Of a stretch of DNA of 64,000 nt, positions 52,203 through 60,325 are shown piece after piece; the first letter of the stretch is position 1, and every line of letters begins with the position of its first letter. The notes under the pieces were generated by a model, which was not told the origin of the DNA, did no database searches, and saw nothing but the letters and a program-made list of their open reading frames with translations. This stretch comes from Polaromonas sp. YR568. GTDB taxonomy: Bacteria > Pseudomonadota > Gammaproteobacteria > Burkholderiales > Burkholderiaceae_C. The stretch spans positions 186,001 through 250,000 of the forward strand of contig NZ_FPBM01000003.1 of NCBI RefSeq assembly GCF_900116715.1, given 5' to 3'. The position numbers were made by a program, and so were the translations under genes.

Positions 52203-53014
52203 AAGATGTACTCCAGGTTGACGCGCTCTTTGTGGCTGTACACGGAAAGGTCTTCCCCGCGCACAAAACCCAGAAGCGCCACGCCGGCGGTTTGCGCCAC
52301 ATCAATCGCCAGGCCGGTCACGCCCGACACAGCGGCCAGCAAGGTCACGCCGGCCATGGCGGTCTTGTGCACCATCTCATAGCTGGCGCGGCTGGTGACG
52401 ACGATAAAGCCTTCATTGGCTTTCACACGGCGGCGCTGCAGCGCGCCAATCAGCTTGTCCAGCGCGTTGTGCCGGCCGACGTCTTCGCGCAGCACCACGA
52501 TGTCGCCATCCGCATTGCACCAGGCGGCCGCGTGGGTGGCGCCGGTGGCGCTGAGCAGCAACTGCTGCTCACGCAGGTTGATCAGGGCGCGGGTGATGGC
52601 GCCCGCCTCAAACCCGGCGCCGCCTTGCAGGCGCGGCGGCAGGCGCACCGCATGCGCCAGGCTTTCGGTGCCGCACAGGCCGCAGCCGGTACGGCCCGTC
52701 ATGCTGCGACGGCGATCTTTCAGGCGCGCAAAGCACGGCGCCGCGATGGTCAGGTGCAGTGTCTCGCCCTGCTCGCTGCTGCTCTGTTCAATGTCGTGAA
52801 TCTGGGTGTAGTCGTCCACGATGCCTTCGGTGACGGAAAAGCCAAAGGCGAAGTCTTCCAGGTCGGAGGGGCTGGCCAGCATCACGGCATGCGAGATGCC
52901 GTTGTATTCCAGCGCCACAGGCACCTCTTCGGCCACCCAGTCCGAGCGGTCGAATGCCCGGCGCGCCCGCACCCCGGTGACGGGGGCTTCGCGGCAACCC
53001 TCAACCGCCTGCAT
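52199..53014 (-). CDS. fdsC: FdhD/FdsC sulfurtransferase for the soluble formate dehydrogenase
   Basis: A 271-residue FdhD-type protein from the ATG at 53014, overlapping the end of fdsA by 14 bp; longer frames to 53239 lie inside fdsA. It shows EVPVALEYNGISHAVMLASPSDLEDFAFGFSVTEGIV, then GRTGCGLCGTESL with the full C-x-x-C that carries the sulfur, LREDVGRHNALDKLIGAL, FIVVTSRASYEMVHKTAMAGV and VSGVTGLAIDVAQTAGVALLGF. FdhD moves sulfur from IscS to the molybdenum cofactor of formate dehydrogenase. It differs from the second copy at 40983-41891, which lacks the second Cys. Confidence 0.92.
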   Translation of the reverse strand: MQAVEGCREAPVTGVRARRAFDRSDWVAEEVPVALEYNGISHAVMLASPSDLEDFAFGFSVTEGIVDDYTQIHDIEQSSSEQGETLHLTIAAPCFARLKDRRRSMTGRTGCGLCGTESLAHAVRLPPRLQGGAGFEAGAITRALINLREQQLLLSATGATHAAAWCNADGDIVVLREDVGRHNALDKLIGALQRRRVKANEGFIVVTSRASYEMVHKTAMAGVTLLAAVSGVTGLAIDVAQTAGVALLGFVRGEDLSVYSHKERVNLEYIL

Positions 53015-55895
53015 GCGCTGCCTCGGCCGTGCCCGCCGGTTGTGACGCCGCATCCAGCAGCTGCAACTGCTCTTTGTTGAAGCGCGAGTAGGACTTTTGC
53101 CATTCCGACGGCTGCGCCACCGGCATGACCTGCACCGCCGTGACCTTGTACTCGGGGCAGTTGGTGGCCCAGTCGGAGCTGTCGGTGGTGATGACGTTGG
53201 CGCCCGACTCGGGGAAGTGGAAGGTGGTGTAGACCACACCCGGCTGCATGCGCTCAGTCACCACCGCGCGCAGCACGGTCTGGCCGGCGCGGCTTTCAAT
53301 GCCCACCCAGTCATCATTCTTGATGCCACGGTCTTCCGCGTCGTGCGGATGGATCTCCAGCCGGTCTTCGCTGTGCCACTGGTTGTTGGCGGTGCGGCGG
53401 GTCTGCGCGCCGACGTTGTACTGCGACAGGATGCGGCCGGTGGTCAGCAGCAGCGGGAATTTGCGGGTGACTTTTTCGTCGGTGGCCACGTACTGGGTGA
53501 TGATGAAGCGGCCCTTGCCGCGCACAAAACCGTCCTTGTGCATGAACTCGGTGCCGAGCTCCGCCGTGTCTTCGTTGCAAGGCCATTGCACGCTGCCGTG
53601 CTTTTCGATCTTGGCAAAGGTCACGCCGCGGAAGGTCGGCGTCAGCGCGGCGATCTCGGCCATGATGTCGCGCGGATGCACATACTTCATCGGGTAGCCC
53701 AGCGCATTGGCCAGCTTGACGGTGACTTCCCAGTCGGCCAGGCCGGCCTTGGGCGGCATGACCTTGCGCACGCGCGAAATGCGGCGCTCGGCATTGGTGA
53801 AGGTGCCGTCTTTTTCCAGGAAGGACGAGCCCGGCAGGAACACATGCGCGTACTTGGCGGTTTCGTTCAGGAAGATGTCCTGCACCACGATGCATTCCAT
53901 CGACGTGAGGGCCTTGGCCACGTGCTGGGTGTCGGGGTCGGACTGCACGATGTCTTCGCCCTGGCAATACAGGCCCAGGAAGCTGCCGGCCACGGCGGCG
54001 TCAAACATGTTCGGGATGCGCAGGCCGGGCTCTTCATTCAGTGTCACGCCCCAGGCGGTTTCGAATTCGGCGCGCACCGTGCTGTCGGATACATGGCGGT
54101 AGCCCGGCAGCTCGTGCGGGAAGGAGCCCATGTCGCAGGCGCCCTGCACATTGTTCTGGCCGCGCAGTGGGTTCACGCCCACGCCTTCGCGGCCCACATT
54201 GCCGGTGGCCATGGCCAGGTTGGCAATGCCCATGACCATGGTCGAACCCTGCGCGTGTTCCGTCACGCCCAGGCCGTAGTAAATAGCAGCATTGCCGCCT
54301 GTGGCGTAGAGGCGTGCGGCGGCGCGAACGTCTGCCGCAGGCACGCCGGTGACGGCTTCCATGGCTTCGGGCGAATTGTCCGGGCGGGCCACAAACTCGC
54401 GCCATTCGCGGAAGGACTTTTCGTCGCAGCGCTCGGCGATGTAGTCGTCGGCCAGCAGGCCTTCCGTCACCACCACATGGGCCAGCGACGAAATCATGGC
54501 CACGTTGGTGCCAGGCCGCAGTTGCAGGTGGAACTCGGCCTCCACGTGCGGCGAGCGCACGATGTCGATCTGGCGCGGGTCGACCACGATCAGGCGGGCG
54601 CCTTCACGCAGGCGCTTTTTCATGCGCGAGGCAAACACCGGGTGGCCGTCGGTCGGGTTGGCACCGATGATCAGGATGACGTCGGCCTTCTCGACCGACT
54701 TGAAGGTCTGGGTGCCGGCCGATGTGCCATAGGTCTGGCTCAGGCCATAACCGGTGGGCGAGTGGCAGACGCGGGCGCAGGTGTCGACGTTGTTGTTGCC
54801 GAAAGCGGCGCGCACCAGCTTTTGCACCAGGTAGGTTTCTTCATTGGTGCAGCGCGACGAGGTGATGCCGCCAATCGAATCCTTGCCGTGTTTGGCCTGG
54901 ATGCGGCGGAACTCGCTGGCGGCGTAGTTGATGGCTTCGTCCCAGCTGACTTCCTGCCATGGGTCGCTGATGTTCTTGCGGATCATGGGCTTGGTGATGC
55001 GGTCTTTGTGGGTGGCGTAGCCCCAGGCAAAACGGCCCTTGACGCAGGCATGGCCTTCGTTGGCCTTGCCGTCTTTCCACGGCACCATGCGCACCACTTC
55101 ATTGCCCTTCATCTCGGCCTTGAAGGCGCAGCCCACGCCGCAGTAGGCGCAGGTGGTGATCTTGTTGTGCTCGGGCTGGCCCAGCATGATCACGGTTTTT
55201 TCCTGCAGCGTGGCGGTGGGGCAGGCTTCGACGCAGGCGCCGCAGCTCACGCATTCGGATTCCATGAAGGGTTGGTCTTGCCCCGGCGACACGCGCGACT
55301 CAAAGCCGCGGCCGCTGATGGTGAGCGCAAACGTACCCTGGGTTTCTTCGCAGGCGCGCACGCAGCGGTTGCACACGATGCACTTGGAGGCGTCGTAGCT
55401 GAAGTAGGGGTTGGAGTTGTCGATTGCAGGCTTGCTTTCGTTGCGGAAATGGTTCGCGCCTTCCATGCCATAACGCACTTCGCGCAGCCCGGTCACGCCG
55501 GCCATGTCCTGCAGTTCACAGTTGCCGTTGGCCGAGCAGGTCAGGCAGTCCAGCGGATGGTCGGAGATATAGAGCTCCATCACGCCCTTGCGCAGCTCTT
55601 GCAGGCGGGGCGACTGGGTGCGCACCTTCATGCCGGCTTCGGCCGGGGTGGTGCAGGAGGCCGGGAAGCCCTTGCGCCCGTCGATCTCAACCATGCACAG
55701 GCGGCAGGAGCCGAATGGCTCCAGGCTATCGGTGGCGCAGAGCTTGGGCACCTGGATGCCCGCATCGACCGCCGCGCGCATGAGCGAGGTGCCGGCCGGT
55801 ACGGTGACACTTTCGCCGTCGATCTCCAGCGTGACTTCTTGCGTGGACTCGCGTTTGGGGGTGCCGTAATCGGTTTCTTTGAGGTGTTCGAGCAT
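53001..55895 (-). CDS. fdsA: NAD-dependent formate dehydrogenase alpha subunit
   Basis: A 964-residue catalytic subunit from the ATG at 55895 (AGGAG eight bases upstream); the frame is open to 56210 but that part overlaps fdsB. An NuoG-like N-terminus carries a [2Fe-2S] cluster (C53, C64, C67, C81), a His/Cys cluster (HPLDCLTCSANGNCELQ), and two ferredoxin-type clusters (CIVCNRCVRACEE, CVSCGACVEACP). The molybdenum domain has ITTCAYCGVGCAFKAEM and the metal-binding Cys377 in CARVCHSPTG. There is no Tat signal, so the enzyme is cytoplasmic. With FdsB and FdsG it transfers electrons from formate to NAD+. Confidence 0.96.
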   Translation of the reverse strand: MLEHLKETDYGTPKRESTQEVTLEIDGESVTVPAGTSLMRAAVDAGIQVPKLCATDSLEPFGSCRLCMVEIDGRKGFPASCTTPAEAGMKVRTQSPRLQELRKGVMELYISDHPLDCLTCSANGNCELQDMAGVTGLREVRYGMEGANHFRNESKPAIDNSNPYFSYDASKCIVCNRCVRACEETQGTFALTISGRGFESRVSPGQDQPFMESECVSCGACVEACPTATLQEKTVIMLGQPEHNKITTCAYCGVGCAFKAEMKGNEVVRMVPWKDGKANEGHACVKGRFAWGYATHKDRITKPMIRKNISDPWQEVSWDEAINYAASEFRRIQAKHGKDSIGGITSSRCTNEETYLVQKLVRAAFGNNNVDTCARVCHSPTGYGLSQTYGTSAGTQTFKSVEKADVILIIGANPTDGHPVFASRMKKRLREGARLIVVDPRQIDIVRSPHVEAEFHLQLRPGTNVAMISSLAHVVVTEGLLADDYIAERCDEKSFREWREFVARPDNSPEAMEAVTGVPAADVRAAARLYATGGNAAIYYGLGVTEHAQGSTMVMGIANLAMATGNVGREGVGVNPLRGQNNVQGACDMGSFPHELPGYRHVSDSTVRAEFETAWGVTLNEEPGLRIPNMFDAAVAGSFLGLYCQGEDIVQSDPDTQHVAKALTSMECIVVQDIFLNETAKYAHVFLPGSSFLEKDGTFTNAERRISRVRKVMPPKAGLADWEVTVKLANALGYPMKYVHPRDIMAEIAALTPTFRGVTFAKIEKHGSVQWPCNEDTAELGTEFMHKDGFVRGKGRFIITQYVATDEKVTRKFPLLLTTGRILSQYNVGAQTRRTANNQWHSEDRLEIHPHDAEDRGIKNDDWVGIESRAGQTVLRAVVTERMQPGVVYTTFHFPESGANVITTDSSDWATNCPEYKVTAVQVMPVAQPSEWQKSYSRFNKEQLQLLDAASQPAGTAEAAHAGG

Positions 55896-55951
55896 GAAAG
55901 TCTCCTGTCCGTCTTGTCTGGTCTTGTTGCGGGTGAGGCCGTGATACCGGG

Positions 55952-57514
55952 TTAAGCGGCCTTGCGGTCCGGCACGGTCATGCCGAAGTCCTGCGGGTAG
56001 TGGTCGAGTGCCGAAAGCACCGGGAAAGGCGTCATGCCGCCCATGGCGCACAGCGAGCCGTTCACCATGGTGTCGCAGAGGTCGCGCAGCAGCTTGATCT
56101 GCTGCGGGCGCTGCTCGCCCGGGCCGTTGGCGATGCGGTCTATGACTTCCACACCGCGTGTGGAGCCGATGCGGCAGGGCGTGCACTTGCCGCAGGACTC
56201 GATCGCGCAAAACTCCATGGCGTAGCGCGCAAGGCTGGCCATGTCGGCCGTGTCGTCATGCACCACGATGCCGCCGTGGCCCACCACCGCGCCCACGGCC
56301 GCATAGGCTTCGTAGTCGAGCGGTGTGTCCCACTGCGATTCAGGCACATAGGCGCCCAGCGGGCCACCGACCTGCACCGCCTTGATGGGCCGGCCCGAGG
56401 CCGAGCCGCCGCCGTAGTCGTACATCAGCTCGCGCAGGGTGACGCCGAAGGCTTTTTCAACCAGGCCGCCGAACTTGATGTTGCCGGCCAGTTGGATAGG
56501 CAGGGTGCCCCTGGAGCGGCCCACGCCGTAGTCTTTGTAAAACGTTGCGCCGCGCGACAGGATGATGGGCACCGAAGCGAAGGTGATGACGTTGTTAATC
56601 ACGCTCGGCTTGCCGAACAGGCCCTGGATGGCGGGAATCGGCGGCTTGGCACGCACGATGCCGCGTTTGCCTTCCAGGCTTTCCAGCATGGCGGTTTCTT
56701 CACCGCACACATAGGCGCCGGCGGCCTTGCGCACATGCAGGTGAAAACTGTGGCCCGAGCCGAGAATGTTGTCGCCCAGGAAGCCGCCCGCTTCGGCCAC
56801 CTTGATGGCCTCGCGCATGGTTTCCACCGCATGGGGGTATTCAGAGCGGATGTAGACATAACCCTGCGTCGCGCCGGTGGCGACCGCGGCAATCGTCATG
56901 CCTTCGATCAGCATGAAGGGGTCACCCTCCATGGTCATGCGGTCGGAGTAAGTGCCCGAGTCGCCCTCGTCAGCATTGCAAACCACATATTTCTGGCTGG
57001 CTTTGAGGCCTGCCACGGTTTTCCATTTGATGCCGGCCGGGAATGCCGCGCCGCCCCGCCCGCGCAGGCCGGAGTCCAGCACCTGCTGCACGATCTCTGT
57101 GGCCGGAAGCCCCAGGGCATGGCGCAAGCCGGCATAACCTTCATGCGCCTGGTAGTCCGCCAGAGACAGCGGGTCAGTCACGCCCATGCGCGCAAAGGTC
57201 AGGCGCTCCTGCCTTTTCAGGTACGGAATCTCTTCGGTCAGGCCCAGCTGCAACACATGCATGCCGCCCACCTGAAAGCCGGCGTCGAAAAGGCCGGCCA
57301 CGTCTTCCACCTCCACCGGCCCATAGGCAATGCGGCCCGCGCCGGTCTGCACTTCGACCATGGGCTCCAGCCAGAACAAGCCGCGTGAGCCGTTGCGCAC
57401 CAGTTCAATACCGATACCGCGCTTTGAAGCCTCGGCGGCGATGGCGGCCGCGACCTCGTCAGCGCCCGCGGCCAGTGCGGCGGAGTCGCGGGGAACGTAA
57501 ATTTTGATGCTCAT
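55952..57514 (-). CDS. fdsB: NAD-dependent formate dehydrogenase beta subunit
   Basis: A 520-residue diaphorase subunit from the ATG at 57514, overlapping the FdsG stop (ATGA). The N-terminal thioredoxin-like segment (KIYVPRDSAALAAGADEV, residues 1-130) is followed by an NuoF core. GLRGRGGAAFPAGIKWKTV (FMN), the NADH-binding VVCNADEGDSGTYSDRMTMEGDPFMLIEGM, YVYIRSEYPHAVE, AGAYVCGEETAMLESLEGKRG, and the cluster region CAIESCGKCTPCRIGSTRG are all visible. It is the site of NAD+ reduction in the FdsABG complex. Confidence 0.96.
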   Translation of the reverse strand: MSIKIYVPRDSAALAAGADEVAAAIAAEASKRGIGIELVRNGSRGLFWLEPMVEVQTGAGRIAYGPVEVEDVAGLFDAGFQVGGMHVLQLGLTEEIPYLKRQERLTFARMGVTDPLSLADYQAHEGYAGLRHALGLPATEIVQQVLDSGLRGRGGAAFPAGIKWKTVAGLKASQKYVVCNADEGDSGTYSDRMTMEGDPFMLIEGMTIAAVATGATQGYVYIRSEYPHAVETMREAIKVAEAGGFLGDNILGSGHSFHLHVRKAAGAYVCGEETAMLESLEGKRGIVRAKPPIPAIQGLFGKPSVINNVITFASVPIILSRGATFYKDYGVGRSRGTLPIQLAGNIKFGGLVEKAFGVTLRELMYDYGGGSASGRPIKAVQVGGPLGAYVPESQWDTPLDYEAYAAVGAVVGHGGIVVHDDTADMASLARYAMEFCAIESCGKCTPCRIGSTRGVEVIDRIANGPGEQRPQQIKLLRDLCDTMVNGSLCAMGGMTPFPVLSALDHYPQDFGMTVPDRKAA

Positions 57515-57981
57515 GCGGCGCTCCCGGCCCGCGCCAGCAGGCGGTCGAATTTTTCGACTCCGACGCGGGCGTGGACTTTTTCGTCCAGCGTCATCGCGGG
57601 GGATTGCGCACACAGGCCCAGGCAGTAGACCGGCTCGACCGTGAATGCGCCGTCTTTGGTGGTGCCGTGGCCGTCGCTGCCCAGCTTGCTGCAGGCGTGT
57701 GACCAGAGCTCGTCTGAACCCATGGCCTTGCAGCTCTCGGCGCGGCAGATCTGCACCACGTGCCGGCCCGGCGGCTCGGAGCGGAAGTAGTGGTAGTAGG
57801 TCACCACGCCATGCACTTCGGCCCTGGACAGGTTCAGGGCTTCGGCAATGGACGGAACGGCGGCGGGCGGGATGTAGCCGAGCGCGTCCTGAATGCCGTG
57901 CAGTATCGGCATCAAGGCGCCGGGCAGATGCCTGGTCGACGCAATGACGCGTTCGACGGCCTGGCTTGCAACTTCATTCAT
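57511..57981 (-). CDS. fdsG: NAD-dependent formate dehydrogenase gamma subunit
   Basis: A 156-residue NuoE-like protein with the N-terminal helical bundle (MPILHGIQDALGYIPPAAVPSIAEALNLSRAEVHGVVTYYHYF). The thioredoxin-fold [2Fe-2S] ligands are in QICRAESCKAMGS and EPVYCLGLCAQSPAM. It is the first gene of the fds operon, with a dyad 26 bp upstream of its ATG and a LysR gene behind. Confidence 0.95.
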   Translation of the reverse strand: MNEVASQAVERVIASTRHLPGALMPILHGIQDALGYIPPAAVPSIAEALNLSRAEVHGVVTYYHYFRSEPPGRHVVQICRAESCKAMGSDELWSHACSKLGSDGHGTTKDGAFTVEPVYCLGLCAQSPAMTLDEKVHARVGVEKFDRLLARAGSAA

Positions 57982-58006
57982 CGTGTGGGACCCCTATCTC
58001 TATCTA

Positions 58007-58023
58007 TGCACAAAGTATGTGCA
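58007..58023. promoter_or_regulatory. 17-bp dyad just upstream of fdsG
   Basis: TGCACA-AAGTA-TGTGCA, perfect 6-bp arms with a 5-base spacer, ends 26 bp before the fdsG ATG. The T-rich/A-rich arms resemble a LysR-type activation site, although the T-N11-A spacing is not met exactly. Confidence 0.5.
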
Positions 58024-58062
58024 AGCGATAAGGTCACGTCCAATTGAATCGGGACACTGCCC

Positions 58063-58079
58063 CATTCAAGGATTGAATG
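58063..58079. promoter_or_regulatory. 17-bp dyad between lysR and fdsG
   Basis: CATTCAA-GGA-TTGAATG, perfect 7-bp arms around GGA, centred about 90 bp before the fdsG ATG. Sites at this distance often serve as the recognition-binding site of LysR regulators. The adjacent LysR-family gene is the candidate partner. Confidence 0.55.
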
Positions 58080-58094
58080 TATGCAAAGGTTTGC

Positions 58095-59045
58095 CTAGGT
58101 CGAACGACTCTCCGGATGGGCGCTGTAATCGGCCGCATGGCGCAGCCAGGCCGGCTCGGCAGCCAGGGCCATGGCGGCCTCCAGCGTGCGGGAAGGCCGG
58201 TCGGTGGCCTGCATCATGAAGCCGACGGGTGTTTCCACGTCGGGTGTCAGGGGCAGGGCTTCGAGTTCACGGTAGCCCTGCACGGCGCAGACCAGGGCGC
58301 CGGCCAGCACGCTGCAGACCTCGCCGACGACTACGGTCAAGGCCAGCGTCAGCATGGAGTTGGTCTCCATCACCGGCTCAACTTTTACGCCGGCGGCGGC
58401 AAATGCGGCGTCTACCCGCGTACGGCTGTGCATATCGGGGGTGAGCAGGCACAGCGGCAGTTTGGCGGCGTCGGCCCAGGTCATGGGCTTGCCAAAGCGC
58501 AACACATCCGGGCTGGGCCTGGCGGCGCGGCGCACCAGGAAATAACGTTCTGTGTACTGCGGCAGCGTGGTCAGCCGTGTGTTGCGCGCGCTCAGCCGCT
58601 CGGTATAGCCCAACGCCATGTCCAGCGACAGGTTTTCCAGCCGGGTTTCGATGTCGTGCGAATTCAGGGACAGCACCACCGGCGTGATGCCAGGGTGCCG
58701 GGCGTGCAGCATGGCCGCAAAACGCGCGGCAATGGAGACCGCCGTGGGGACGACACCGATGGTCAGGTGCCCGCGCGGGCTCTCTACCGAGCTGTCGAGT
58801 TGCTGTTTGAGGATCTCGCGCTCATGCAGCATGCGCCGGGCGCTGGCAAGCACGCGCTCGCCCTCTTCCGTGAAGCCGACGAAACTGCGCCCGCGCACCA
58901 CGATGGCGGCGCCGAACTCGTCCTCCAGCGCGCGCAGGGCGTTGGACAAGGCGGGCTGGGTGATGTTGCAGGCCTGCGCCGCGCGGCCGAAGTGCTTGTG
59001 CTCGTCAAGCGCGGCCAGGTAACGCAGTGAGGCCAGCAGATTCAT
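58095..59045 (-). CDS. LysR-family transcriptional regulator, probable regulator of fds genes
   Basis: A 316-residue regulator from the ATG at 59045. It has the N-terminal winged helix-turn-helix LRYLAALDEHKHFGRAAQACNITQPALSNALRALEDEFGAAIVVRGRSFVGFTEEGERVLASAR. The effector domain follows: GHLTIGVVPTAVSIAARFAAMLHARHPGITPVVLSLNSHDIETRLENLSLDMALGYTERL. It is encoded on the same strand, 113 bp upstream of fdsG, like the FdsR regulators described beside fds operons. A longer frame to 59390 overlaps the Mrp gene and is rejected. Confidence 0.9.
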   Translation of the reverse strand: MNLLASLRYLAALDEHKHFGRAAQACNITQPALSNALRALEDEFGAAIVVRGRSFVGFTEEGERVLASARRMLHEREILKQQLDSSVESPRGHLTIGVVPTAVSIAARFAAMLHARHPGITPVVLSLNSHDIETRLENLSLDMALGYTERLSARNTRLTTLPQYTERYFLVRRAARPSPDVLRFGKPMTWADAAKLPLCLLTPDMHSRTRVDAAFAAAGVKVEPVMETNSMLTLALTVVVGEVCSVLAGALVCAVQGYRELEALPLTPDVETPVGFMMQATDRPSRTLEAAMALAAEPAWLRHAADYSAHPESRST

Positions 59046-59058
59046 GGGTTTGAAGACC

Positions 59059-60150
59059 TCAGGTGTTCTTCGAGATGGTGATGGTCGGGAACTTGGCTGA
59101 GAAGTCCTTGGCCTTCGCAGCCACAGTGACGGCCATCTTGCGCGCCACGGCCTTGTAGATGCCGGCGACTTCGCCGTCAGGGTCGGCCACCACGGTGGGG
59201 CGGCCGTTGTCGGCCTGCAGGCGGATCTGGATGTCCAGCGGCAGGGCGCCCAGGTAGTCCATCTTGTAGTCTTGCGCCATTTTTTTGCCGCCGCCTTCGC
59301 CGAAGATGTGCTCGGCATGGCCGCAGTTGCTGCAGATGTGCACCGCCATGTTTTCCACAATGCCCAGGATGGGCACGCCGACTTTCTCAAACATCTTGAT
59401 GCCTTTTTTGGCGTCCAGCAGCGCGATGTCTTGCGGCGTGGTGACGATGACGGCGCCCGTCATGGGCACGCGCTGCGACAGCGTGAGCTGGATGTCGCCG
59501 GTGCCGGGCGGCATGTCGACGATCAGGTAGTCCAGGTCTTTCCAGTTGGTCTGGCGCAGCAACTGCTCCAGCGCCTGGGTGGCCATGGGGCCGCGCCAGA
59601 TCATGGCTTCGTCCTGCGCGACCAGGAAACCGATGGACATGACCTGCAGGCCGTAGTTCTCCATCGGCTCCATGTTCTTGCCGTCCACGCTCTCGGGCCG
59701 GCCTTCGATGCCCATCATCATGGGCTGGCTGGGGCCGTAGATGTCGGCGTCGAGCAAGCCGACGCTGGCGCCCTCAGCAGCCAGAGCCAGCGCCAGGTTC
59801 ACGGCGGTGGTGCTTTTGCCGACACCGCCCTTGCCCGAGGCCACGGCGATGATGTTTTTGACGTTGGGCAGCAGCTGCACGCCGCGCTGCACGCTGTGGC
59901 TGGCGATCTTGAAGCTGACGTTGACGGAGACATTGCCGACGCCCGGCACAGCCTTGACGGCGGCGATCAGGCTTTTGCGCAGGCCGGCGATCTGGCTTTT
60001 GGCGGGGTAGCCCAGCTCGACGTCAAACGAGACGTCGCTGCCGCTGATCTGCAGGTTTTTCAGGGCCTTGGTGCTGACGAAGTCTTTGCCGGTGTTGGGG
60101 TCCAGCACGGTTTGCACGGCGTTCAAGACGGCCTGTTGGTCCAGGGACAT
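59059..60150 (-). CDS. apbC: Mrp/ApbC-type Fe-S cluster carrier ATPase
   Basis: A 363-residue P-loop ATPase from the ATG at 60150. A DUF59-like N-terminal domain (residues 1-85; VQTVLDPNTGKDFVSTKALKNLQISGSDVSFDVELGYP) precedes the deviant Walker A GKGGVGKSTTAVNLA. MPPGTGDIQLTLSQ is the Walker B/switch region, and the cluster-binding CSNCGHAEHIFGEGGG gives C-x-x-C. It carries [4Fe-4S] clusters to client enzymes. It is 13 bp upstream of the LysR gene on the same strand and thus near the Fe-S-rich formate dehydrogenases, although it is usually a housekeeping gene next to metG, as here. Confidence 0.95.
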   Translation of the reverse strand: MSLDQQAVLNAVQTVLDPNTGKDFVSTKALKNLQISGSDVSFDVELGYPAKSQIAGLRKSLIAAVKAVPGVGNVSVNVSFKIASHSVQRGVQLLPNVKNIIAVASGKGGVGKSTTAVNLALALAAEGASVGLLDADIYGPSQPMMMGIEGRPESVDGKNMEPMENYGLQVMSIGFLVAQDEAMIWRGPMATQALEQLLRQTNWKDLDYLIVDMPPGTGDIQLTLSQRVPMTGAVIVTTPQDIALLDAKKGIKMFEKVGVPILGIVENMAVHICSNCGHAEHIFGEGGGKKMAQDYKMDYLGALPLDIQIRLQADNGRPTVVADPDGEVAGIYKAVARKMAVTVAAKAKDFSAKFPTITISKNT

Positions 60151-60325
60151 GGGGGAATACTCCGGTGAATCTCGTTGAATCTGACTGGTGGGGGTTGGCG
60201 TGAAGTCTAACGCCGCGCCGCCGGGCCTTGGGGTCATGGGGGCTTGCCGGGGCAGACGCTAGCCCGGGAGACTTAAAATCGCGGGTTACCCGTTCCCAAA
60301 GCCCTCAAGGCACAAAAGCACCCCT

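Noticed and set aside
44433..55895. Selenocysteine in the formate dehydrogenase alpha subunits
   Set aside because: Both active-site positions are encoded by ordinary Cys codons (Cys211 of fdhA and Cys377 of fdsA); there is no in-frame TGA and no need for a SECIS element.
53097..55955. A 952-codon open frame on the plus strand
   Set aside because: It is antisense to fdsA over its whole length. High GC at third positions keeps the opposite strand open; the translation is His/Ala/Gly-rich without any family motif.
55896..56210. N-terminal extension of fdsA
   Set aside because: The frame is open for 105 more codons but overlaps fdsB completely. The ATG at 55895 has a good AGGAG and matches the family's start.
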